Source: Trichomonas tenax (taxonomy: Eukaryota > Parabasalia > Trichomonadida > Trichomonadidae). From it: a stretch of DNA of 15,152 bases. The position numbers and the translations under genes were made by a program. The stretch's first letter is position 1, and every line of letters begins with the position of its first letter. The stretch lies in NCBI GenBank assembly GCA_023091735.1, contig JALKBU010001188.1, forward strand, positions 1 to 15,152, written 5' to 3'. The notes under the pieces are model-generated. The model was given only the letters and a program-made list of their open reading frames with translations, was not told the DNA's origin and did not search any database. Of this stretch, positions 7,045 through 13,911 are shown one piece after another.

Positions 7045-8853
7045 TTAATTTATTGCCATCAGTGAAGCATAGACAGTCATCACCATCTTCTTGTTGCACT
7101 CAATGATGTCCTCAGGGAGTGTGTAGACTGCTCCTCCGAATTTCCTGACCATCGAAAGGACATATCTCGCGTTCTTCTGAAGAGATTTTTCATCATCTGA
7201 ATCTTCGAAGATCGACAGTCTGCGGCTTCATCAATTCAATCAACTTCAGTATCGGTTTCGAATTCTTTATCTTTTCGTCCTTGAATGACTTTATCTCGAA
7301 ATCTTTGCCGACGATCTCGTTCGCCCACATTATGATCTGTTCATCCTTGATCATTTCTCCGTGTCCGACCTTCTTGAGGATGCGCAAGTAGTCGTACCTC
7401 ATCATCTGCCAGAGGAGAGCCAAGCAAAGCTGCTTGTTGTCTTCGTTGATGTCTGCGCCAGATATTCCGACGAGTGAAAACTTCAGAGACTTTCCGATCT
7501 CGACAGCGTAGTTGCAGTTCTCGACTGCCTTGAACTTGTTGATTTTCGTCTTGTTGACTCTCTTCCAGTCGACACAACCTGGCTCGATGATTTCGAACAT
7601 CTTGAGAAGAACGACTCCGTCGCTTATCCCGTCGTACAAGATGTATACGAAAGGCTCTATTCCGCACGAGTTTATCCACAAGCAGAATTATCTCTCGATC
7701 CTCAAACCAGCAGCACCGAAGAAAGCTTCGTCGAGCTTCGCGAGTTCTGTCTCAGAAAGCGCTTCGAGTCCTGGGCACTTGTTGAATATTGTTGCGACGA
7801 ACGCGAGATTCAGTCTCTGGTTTCCGTTGACGATCTCCTTCGGTCCGACGAACTTCCTGCACTCGATCTTTTCTGCCTCAACGAGCATATGCTCCGCCTG
7901 CTTCATTATGTCGCTCTCATTCATCGGACTCATTGCGCATTTGCCATTCGCGACTTGGTTCAAAACTGTCGTCAGAATCTCTGAGTCAGAGAGATCTGTC
8001 GTGAAGTTCGTCGCAGTCCTCTTCGATCCCGCGTTCTCCATGTAGTAGTTCATCCACCTGAGGAGCAACTGCTCAGGCGACAGTTTGAGGAGATCCTCGA
8101 GACTCTCTCCGGCTTCAAAAGTCTGAAGAGCTCAGGGTGGTTCTTCAAGTGCACAGTCTTCAGGAGAGACATCCTGACGAGCTGCCACGTAAGGCCCAAA
8201 ACGAGGTGTACAGTTCTGTCCCTGATGTCCGTGTTTCCGATGTTGATCGTCGAAATTCCGATTGACTTTGCGGAGTTGAGTGCGAGGTCGATGTTCTGTG
8301 CAGCGGAGTACGTGTTGAGCTTCTTCCCCTTAGAGATGATTCTCTCGTCGATCGTTCCTTCAGATGGCATGTTCACCATCTTGCACAACAAAAGTCTATC
8401 TCCGAGCTTCCTGAACAAGTCATCGTTGTTTGGATTTATCGGTAAAATGTTCTTCAAGTCTTCGTCTGCACTCAGTTCAGAGTTTATGTGATTAACGAAA
8501 CCATCGACTTCCTCTTGGGCATATGCACGCTCTGCGCCACCTTTGCCTTTCGTCTTGATCATAGATCTGTGCTTCTTGAGGCTCTCTGTGAAGTCGTTAG
8601 ATTCACCTTCTTTTTCGTCGACTAATATCTGTAAAAAGTTAACGAAACTGAGAACACCGTCGTGGCCTATGTCGTACTGAGCGATGTACTTCGTCGCTTG
8701 CTCTTCATCGACGTTCTGTCCAAGTTCTTTGAACAATTTGATGATCGCTTCTTCATTGATGTATCCTTTTATAGAGATATGATTAAAATGATCCGCAGCG
8801 TTGTCTATCTCTTCGTGGCTAAGCTCCAAGAACTTGCTGTAGTACTGAGATGA
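7045..8853 (-). pseudogene. Fimbrin/plastin (actin-bundling), four CH domains, disrupted
   Basis: Near-complete fimbrin in order: two degenerate EF-hands (second loop about YDIGHDGVLSF), CH1 (YAQEEVDGFVNHIN to LTWQLVRMSLL), CH2 (LLLRWMNYYM to FNKCPGL), CH3 (WINSCGIEPF, LYDGISDGVVLLKMF, CVDWKRVN to LLWQMMRYDYL) and CH4 (to [12 protein letters not shown] and [14 protein letters not shown], stop 7047-7045). Total about 600 codons, as expected for fimbrin. Four defects: no ATG, since the protein-like N-terminus SQYYSKFLELSHEE follows TCA at 8853-8851; a missing base near 8108-8115 after LLKP; an in-frame TAA at 7690-7688 between CH2 and CH3, where the frame simply continues; and a frame change near 7210-7218 inside CH4. 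Codon use (tcg, aag, ctc, gac) is still that of a highly expressed gene, so the decay is recent or the assembly is faulty. Fimbrin crosslinks actin filaments. Confidence 0.9.
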
Positions 8854-9210
8854 AAGTTTTTTATTTTCCGATAATTTGAATTTTTTCTTTAGAAAACGTT
8901 TTTATTTTTAATTTGGGGGTTGAATTTTTTTTTCCATTAGCCGACTAGCATTTTAGATATAGACTTTTTTCATTCTACTGTATAACATATTGCAAGGAAA
9001 CGGCTCAAATCCAAGGTAAAAAGATTTTTGATCTAACAGATTTGGAACTCGTAAATCTTTTTCCTGGACTTTGGCTGTTGACGTTTCATTAGTTTAAGAG
9101 TTTTGTTGTCTAATAATTTTTTTATCGAATATATTTTTTTGCCTTATTTGGAAATTTTTAGTGATAGATAGATTTATTTTTTCACAGACATTTATAATTA
9201 CAATGGTAAA
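8854..9210. other. Spacer between the fimbrin relic and the transporter 3' end
   Basis: AT-rich sequence upstream of fimbrin and downstream of the transporter stop. Apart from the inverted repeat at about 9006-9075 I see nothing. There is no copy of ATGTCAAA in front of the fimbrin relic. Confidence 0.5.
9006..9075. repeat. Imperfect inverted repeat (hairpin)
   Basis: The left arm (TCCAAGGTAAAAAGATTT, 9010-9027) pairs with the right arm (AAATCTTTTTCCTGGA, 9053-9068) with two single-base bulges. Weaker pairing extends outward on both sides (GGCTCAAA with TTTGGCTG). The loop is about 25 bases. It could be a folded-back small element or a 3' structure of the transporter transcript. The arms are too short and imperfect to call a transposon. 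Confidence 0.5.
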
Positions 9211-10368
9211 TTAGATCATAATGGCATTTGTTGCATCGAAGTTTTCTATGCGAACAAGCCTCACGTTTGCTTCGGGATATGAAAAGAATGGGAATCTGAT
9301 GATTCCTGAGTAAATAAGGAATCCAATGAAGAAGATTATAGCTCCAATAATTCTCATGTAGCTGAATTTCGTCCATTGCGTTCCAAATATCTTTCCATTG
9401 GACGGCAATATCAGTTTACCATGGAATCCATGATAAATAATAATATCAGTAATCCAACCAATCGACGTGCCTATCATTTCTACGATTGTATATGTTATGG
9501 CATCTGTGGCCATAATAGTTCCAATCAAACATCCGTTGTATGTTGTGCAAATCGGAAGATAAATTAAAAATAGAATCAAAATTGTTGCTGAATGAAATGC
9601 CATCATGAATGAAGAGCAGAAGTCCTCATGGAGGCTCTCGAACTGTTCTTTTGGCAATAAATAAGCGATTGGATTAAATCCAAACAAAATGATTGCAAAT
9701 TGATACATTCCTTCAACACCAGTGAGCCACCATGGAGATATATCGTTGTGATGAATTATTTTCTGTTCAGTGTTAGTTTTGAATGCGTGAGCTAATTGAG
9801 CGATAATTTGCAAAACTACAGCAGAAGCAAGAACGGTCTCTTTAGTGTTCGCTGAAACCAATACAGAAATGACAACCAAAACAACTCCCAAAAATACAAC
9901 TCCTAGAGCAATCCATTGGTGAATGTAATTTGGCGGTTTGAATATGAAGTAGTTGACAATGACGCAGAATATAAGTTCAAAGTAACGTAAAGCAATGGAA
10001 ATTGTTCCGCTATTCACGATTGAGAACGAATAGAAGAGAGAATACAACATGTCCGATATAGCTGGAATGAACGCGAAAAGATATAACTTGAGAGGTATGT
10101 CACGAAGCTTTGGGCCGTGTTTTGGATCGATCTTGATCCAAATAATATAAACAACCATGCAAAAGGACATTCCAATGGACATAACCAAAGTTCCAAACCA
10201 CGGTCTGTTAAATCTTTCATATGAACAGCCTTTGAATGAATAAGACATTTGCGCATAATAAAGAGTTCTCATGTAATAACTCAGCAGACTTCCCAATGTG
10301 CAGAGAACCATGTACGTGTATCGTTGTTTTGAGCCAAAGTCGACCGCTCGTCCTTTTACTTCTTGCAT
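9211..10368 (-). CDS. SLC35F6-like drug/metabolite-superfamily transporter
   Basis: 385 residues from the ATG at 10368-10366. The frame continues open upstream to about 10578, but those residues look non-coding and the ATG matches the expected N-terminus. About ten hydrophobic segments can be placed, for example 18-37, 58-79, 96-117, 126-143, 151-171, 180-196, 218-236, 257-276, 285-310 and 337-357. Marks shared with SLC35F6 proteins are FNRPWFGT (53-60) before the second helix, PAISDM (102-107), an EQK/HHND segment (201-209) and SPWWLTGVEG (211-220). The superfamily moves nucleotide sugars and other metabolites across Golgi, lysosomal or other internal membranes; the substrate of this branch is not settled. 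A C-terminal remnant of a second copy lies about 0.9 kb away at 11258-11443 on the same strand. Confidence 0.8.
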   Translation of the reverse strand: MQEVKGRAVDFGSKQRYTYMVLCTLGSLLSYYMRTLYYAQMSYSFKGCSYERFNRPWFGTLVMSIGMSFCMVVYIIWIKIDPKHGPKLRDIPLKLYLFAFIPAISDMLYSLFYSFSIVNSGTISIALRYFELIFCVIVNYFIFKPPNYIHQWIALGVVFLGVVLVVISVLVSANTKETVLASAVVLQIIAQLAHAFKTNTEQKIIHHNDISPWWLTGVEGMYQFAIILFGFNPIAYLLPKEQFESLHEDFCSSFMMAFHSATILILFLIYLPICTTYNGCLIGTIMATDAITYTIVEMIGTSIGWITDIIIYHGFHGKLILPSNGKIFGTQWTKFSYMRIIGAIIFFIGFLIYSGIIRFPFFSYPEANVRLVRIENFDATNAIMI

Positions 10369-10407
10369 TACTGTGTTTGAGCGAAAAAGTGGCAAAACAA
10401 TGACATT

Positions 10408-10415
10408 TTTGACAT
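10408..10415 (-). promoter_or_regulatory. ATGTCAAA motif, proximal copy upstream of the transporter
   Basis: In transporter sense it reads ATGTCAAA and lies 40 bp upstream of the ATG. It falls in the same distance range as the copies before the phosphoesterase, the Alba-like relic and the gene at 13912. A partial copy (ATGTCATT) is adjacent at about 10399-10406. Confidence 0.4.
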
Positions 10416-10468
10416 CATTATACACGAAATTTGACACAATTGATAATATTTGACTTATAAAATAAATA

Positions 10469-10476
10469 TTTGACAT
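10469..10476 (-). promoter_or_regulatory. ATGTCAAA motif, second copy upstream of the transporter
   Basis: A second octamer in the same orientation lies about 101 bp upstream of the transporter ATG. Two further related sites are at 10713 and 10755. Confidence 0.35.
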
Positions 10477-10990
10477 CAACATTTCTCCTGATTTCCATTG
10501 ATACCACCATATTTTTTTGATATAAAAAGAATTAGCAACACAAATATTATATAACTCACAGAGAGATAAGTCCAACAAAGGTTGATTTGAAATTTAAATA
10601 TTATTGAATCATTTGACCCCTGAATTCATTACAACAAAGGATTTTTGTATAGTTTTCGTGTGAGATGGTTATGAATATTGATAATGAAAGGTTGTGGAGA
10701 TGAATTTAAATGTTGACATGTAAATGATAGAAAATTATATAAATTGAATGGTTATTGACATGTAAAACTGTCAAATGTGTTACAGAATTTGTTATTTTCG
10801 GATGGGAAAATGAACTTAACAAAATAACTTGAATAATATGTTGAGTACAGAAAGTTGTCGAAAAAGTGATACAAAAGTGATAGTATCTGGCATGTAAACA
10901 AGCATATTTGACAAATAAATATTTACGTGGCATGTGATTATAAATGATTATTGGAAGAATGATATTTTATATTTGTTTAAATTTACTTTG
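10477..10990. other. Transporter upstream spacer with repeated ACATGT motifs
   Basis: No gene is supported here. The stretch holds two copies of TTGACATGTAAA (10713-10724 and 10755-10766, about 42 bp apart). Weaker relatives are GGCATGTAAACA (near 10889) and GGCATGTGA (near 10929). Open frames on either strand are low-complexity and look like chance. Confidence 0.5.
10713..10766 (-). repeat. Two direct copies of TTGACATGTAAA
   Basis: Copies at 10713-10724 and 10755-10766 are identical over 12 bases. On the minus strand they read TTTACATGTCAA, in the sense of the transporter gene, and lie about 345 and 387 bp from its ATG. The same 12 bases occur in gene-sense orientation at 167-178, and 11 of them at 5858-5868. 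The core ACATGT is palindromic, as for a dimeric DNA-binding protein. Confidence 0.5.
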
Positions 10991-11261
10991 AAAAAAAAAT
11001 TAAGTCCTTCATTGGCACTGTTAGCCAAAATGCTAGCAACCCAGTCACCAGTTCTTCCTTTCAGATTCTATTTTCGAAATAATCAGCGATTTATTCTCCA
11101 GAATGCTTCTGAAAGAAAGAACTGTGGACCAGATTTCTAGCACCTTGGCTACAAGTCCCAATCAAGCATTTAATTTTGCTCTTCAGAGGCATTCTGAAGT
11201 GGAAATCTATGATTTCTTAATGATGGCGTATGAAAGGAAGATCTGTGAATTTAGCTACTAA
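10991..11261 (+). pseudogene. C-terminal fragment of an unidentified helical protein, one frameshift
   Basis: A plus-strand reading (SPSLALLAKMLATQSPVLP, about 11003-11058) continues after a frame change near 11052-11065 into a second frame. That frame contains SDSIFEIISDLFSRMLL, then ERTVDQISSTLATSPNQ and HSEVEIYDFLMMAYERK, and ends in TAA at 11259-11261. The composition is clearly more protein-like than the spacer: amphipathic helices, balanced charge, few Lys/Asn runs. The longest ATG-started piece is 11103-11261 (52 codons). I do not recognise the family; an armadillo- or HEAT-like helical repeat is possible. It ends tail-to-tail with the transporter remnant, sharing bases with its stop. 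Confidence 0.4.
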
Positions 11262-11443
11262 CATGCGTGGTACCTGTGCCAATGAGACATAATTCGAACA
11301 TCAGCCTGAGGATATATGAAACACTTGAATTTGATTACTTCCATATATATTAATTCTCTAAATAAGAAAATAATTGAACCAACCAATCTAAGATAACTAT
11401 ATTTTGTCCATTGAGTACCAAATTTGTTCCCTGTTGTGTACAA
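11258..11443 (-). pseudogene. C-terminal remnant of a second SLC35F6-like transporter
   Basis: About 60 codons, stop TAG at 11260-11258. The piece NKFGTQWTKYSYLRLVGSII aligns with residues about 326-345 of the intact transporter at 9211-10368 (KIFGTQWTKFSYMRIIGAII). The match continues through the last membrane segment to YPQADVRI, which corresponds to YPEANVRL. Upstream of this the minus strand soon reaches a stop, and no earlier transporter domains can be recognised at 11444-11700. It is therefore a truncated duplicate, most simply from a local duplication followed by decay. Its last residues (SHWHRYHAC) differ from the intact protein and probably come from the join to foreign sequence. Confidence 0.8.
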
Positions 11444-11903
11444 TATTCTTTTCGTTCATGCAAAGTCAACATTGTTACTTTCTTCGTACATCTAATTTTT
11501 TTGGCACTTTCATCCTTTGTTTATTCATGTATTCATCTCGATTTCATTTACATTCATTTTTCTATCAATTTGCACTGCAAATATTGCTCAAACGCGATTA
11601 ATAAAAAAGATTCCTCGAATGAAATTCATTATTTGAACATTTTTGTATTATCAATAGCCAATGAATTATATAATTATATTGTGTTTGACTTCCTTTAGCC
11701 TAATTTCCTAATATATTTTTTTTCCAAAATAATATTTCATTGTAAGATGCCATAAATTAATTGGCATAAATGTATTCAACTGAAATATCATAATTTGTTA
11801 TTGTTGAAGTTGAACACTCCATATTGATTTTCTTCATTTATTGAAATGGAATTGAACATTCAAATTGCGATAACATACGCTATAAGAAATGATGTAGTTA
11901 AAT
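11444..11903. other. AT-rich spacer, perhaps decayed transporter sequence
   Basis: The region directly upstream of the transporter remnant would have held the rest of the duplicate, but I cannot align it by eye. Open frames here (about 11404-11698 plus) are antisense or low-complexity. No gene supported. Confidence 0.4.
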
Positions 11904-12061
11904 TTATATAGATTTGCCAAATACTTGATTAATAAGTCGAATTTTGAATATATAACCAAAGACAGCTTTGAAGCTGGGTTCGTATAGAATATCTGCGTTG
12001 AGATAAATATAATGGTTGCTGAAATACTAAAGTTTATTCTATGAAATTTACTGAGTCGCAT
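11904..12061 (-). pseudogene. Weak Rpn-like (PD-(D/E)XK transposase/nuclease) N-terminal remnant
   Basis: A 40-codon minus-strand frame (12026-11904) contains LNADILYEPSFKAVFGY followed by IRLINQVFG. This resembles the start of Rpn/PDDEXK-type nucleases, which typically have a D-x-x-FK-x-(I/V/L)FG motif and then a helix ending in a LIN/FLN pattern. An ATG-started piece in another frame just upstream (12061, MRLSKFHRINFS) could be the original N-terminus after a frameshift. No catalytic core follows. The match is short and from memory, so it may be chance. Confidence 0.25.
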
Positions 12062-12087
12062 AATAAATTGTTAAAAACAATTGATTA

Positions 12088-12618
12088 TTACAATGTTGAT
12101 GGTTGTATGAGTTCAGCTGCTTCCTGATCATCGATCTCGGCAGCTTGTTCTTGATTCCGTTTAGATCGACATCGATTAACAATCCTATAAACAATGTACG
12201 CGATCACTATCATTCCACCGAATATTGTCGCCAATATCAAACATGTCATGAAGAAAGAATGTTCTTTGAGATTAAATAAAGAAGTTATTGGTGTCTTGGA
12301 CTTCTCGCCGTCGTCTTCTGCATGATTAAATATATTTGTGGATTCTTCTTCATTCGTATTTAATTTTTCTTTTCTGAAAAAATTAATTTGATTAAATGAA
12401 GAGCTTTGTGTGTAATATTCATAACCACTGATACGAACCTGTTTGTTCAATAAAGGAATTATAGTGTAATTATTTGAATACCGAATTTGATATTTCAATT
12501 TCCCAAGGACTATCGATGCTATGTCATTGCCCTTCGCTAGAAAACAGGAACTAAAGAGAGAACGTGCATATGAAAATCCCATTATAGAGATACAACATGC
12601 ACAAAGATAACAAAACAT
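12088..12618 (-). CDS. Small single-pass (type I) membrane protein, family unknown
   Basis: 176 residues from the ATG at 12618-12616. A hydrophobic Cys-rich N-terminus (about 1-18) looks like a signal peptide. An outer domain of about 100 residues follows, with one NYT sequon (50-52) and the motif NKQVRISGYE (58-67). Then comes a charged linker (EKLNTNEEE, AEDDGEKSK), one strong membrane segment at about 122-146, a basic stop-transfer patch (NRCRSKRN) and a short acidic, Gln/Glu-rich tail. This is the layout of a small surface or secretory-pathway protein. The V-x-I-x-G-Y/F-E motif recurs in a fragment at 12892-13137, so the two are probably paralogues. The outer domain is short, so this gene may itself be internally deleted. 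No ATGTCAAA motif precedes it. Function unknown. Confidence 0.55.
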   Translation of the reverse strand: MFCYLCACCISIMGFSYARSLFSSCFLAKGNDIASIVLGKLKYQIRYSNNYTIIPLLNKQVRISGYEYYTQSSSFNQINFFRKEKLNTNEEESTNIFNHAEDDGEKSKTPITSLFNLKEHSFFMTCLILATIFGGMIVIAYIVYRIVNRCRSKRNQEQAAEIDDQEAAELIQPSTL

Positions 12619-12891
12619 TATTTGTTTTGGTTAAATTTTTTGAACTTTTTTATATTTATATTTAGTTTTGTATTTTAAATCTATTTCTTAAATATATATT
12701 TTGTGAGAAACTATCAAAAGTGAATTTGTAATCTTGTGATATTTTGTTTGCTATATTATTCGAAACATATTGGAGTTGATCGTCGTTTCGTCACTTTTGA
12801 TTAGATCATCTCACCATTAGTAGCATCGTTATTAACTGATGATTTAAAATTTTATTAGTCACTTTTTAGTGTAAAAATAAAGTGCAGATAA

Positions 12892-13137
12892 TTATATGGA
12901 AAAATAAAATTGCAAATTTAAAAATTTTAGGTTCCTTATGAATTTTATCTTTTGGTAATTTGTGAGAAAGAGGCCATAATTATTATTTGTTCGCTCCTCA
13001 AAACCTTTTATTTGGACGTTTTCATTATTATAATATGATCGAATTACATGTGCAAATACATTACTCAACGTTGCAGCTAAAAATAAAGAATTTTTAATCC
13101 AAATAAAATAATATGGGAATATCACCTTATATACCAT
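12892..13137 (-). pseudogene. Truncated paralogue of the 12088-12618 membrane protein
   Basis: An 81-codon frame opens at ATG 13137-13135. Residues about 14-30 (WIKNSLFLAATLSNVFAH) could be a signal peptide. Then comes NENVQIKGFE (38-47), matching NKQVRISGYE of the downstream gene, and YQKIKF (61-66), resembling FNQINF. The rest drifts into Lys/Asn/Phe-rich spacer and stops. There is no C-terminal membrane segment. It is best read as the N-terminal remnant of a second family member in tandem. The similarity is short, so the call is moderate. Confidence 0.4.
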
Positions 13138-13526
13138 ATTGTAGCCTTTGAATTTTCTATCCAAATATATCTGTTATATTTATTTGGAATAATTCCTATT
13201 TTCTGATAAATATCTGATTTATTTTCTCAAAAAGCAGATTTTATTAAATATAAATCATAAATTCTATTTATCTTCTTTTTCTAAAAATATATTTGACTAC
13301 TGGCCACCAATTATTATTTCTCACATGAAAATTTGAAAAATATCAAAAACTATATTGATATCAATGGGAAATTTTGTGAGGAAGATCTATAAAATTATCT
13401 TGAAAACTTATTCTCTTAATTACATGTAATTAACACAGATTATAACACAAATAATAAATAACGCATCCAAATCATCGTGTTTTTGGCTATTAAAAAACGA
13501 AATTTCTCAACATTCAGATTTATCAA
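13138..13526. other. AT-rich spacer
   Basis: Very AT-rich sequence with no coding-like reading on either strand and no ordered repeat that I can see. Confidence 0.5.
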
Positions 13527-13703
13527 CTATATAAGAATATAAAGATCAACCAATAATGTTTTGATATTTTCAATATTTGTCTTTAACGTCGATTTCAAAC
13601 AAGGACAAAGGAAACAGTTACGATACAGATTTTCTAGTAATTCCTCAATTGCGTGGCTAAGTAAACCGATTTTTAAATCAAATATTTCGGCAATTTCGTC
13701 CAC
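13527..13703 (-). pseudogene. Coding-like remnant, family unknown
   Basis: A 58-codon minus-strand frame lies between TAA (13706-13704) and TAG (13529-13527), with no ATG. It reads VDEIAEIFDLKIGLLSHAIE, then ELLENLYRNC, a Cys-Pro-Cys stretch and a helix (NIENIKTLLVDLY). This amphipathic helical composition is unlike the surrounding spacer. It may derive from the N-terminal region of one of the abundant Trichomonas ankyrin-repeat proteins, but that is a guess. It points away from the gene at 13912 on the opposite strand. Confidence 0.35.
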
Positions 13704-13868
13704 TTAACGTATATTTTCAGATTTTATTCCAGTTCTCTTATATAATCAGTCCTATTGAGTATAAAAACAAAGAGTTCAACATAAAACATCAAAACATCGA
13801 AAGTGGTTAAAAGATTTAATTCGATGTTTTGGAGGAAACAAAGACGTATTTTATATAAATAATAAATA

Positions 13869-13876
13869 ATGTCAAA
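13869..13876 (+). promoter_or_regulatory. ATGTCAAA motif upstream of the 13912 gene
   Basis: In the sense of the downstream gene it ends 35 bp before its ATG. It is the plus-strand counterpart of the copies that precede the minus-strand genes. Confidence 0.4.
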
Positions 13877-13911
13877 TTTTTTAACGTACAGTGAAAGAAT
13901 CAAAAATTTTA

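Noticed and set aside
7341..8045. Other long frames over the fimbrin region (7341-7679 minus, 7512-8045 plus)
   Set aside because: Shadows of the fimbrin reading frame, which aligns continuously to CH domains.
10706..10933. 75-codon minus-strand frame
   Set aside because: Low-complexity translation of the repeated ACATGT-motif spacer.
11834..12061. 75-codon minus-strand frame with ATG as a small gene
   Set aside because: Only its first residues look protein-like; the remainder is Ile/Tyr/Asn-rich spacer. Folded into the weak Rpn-like remnant.
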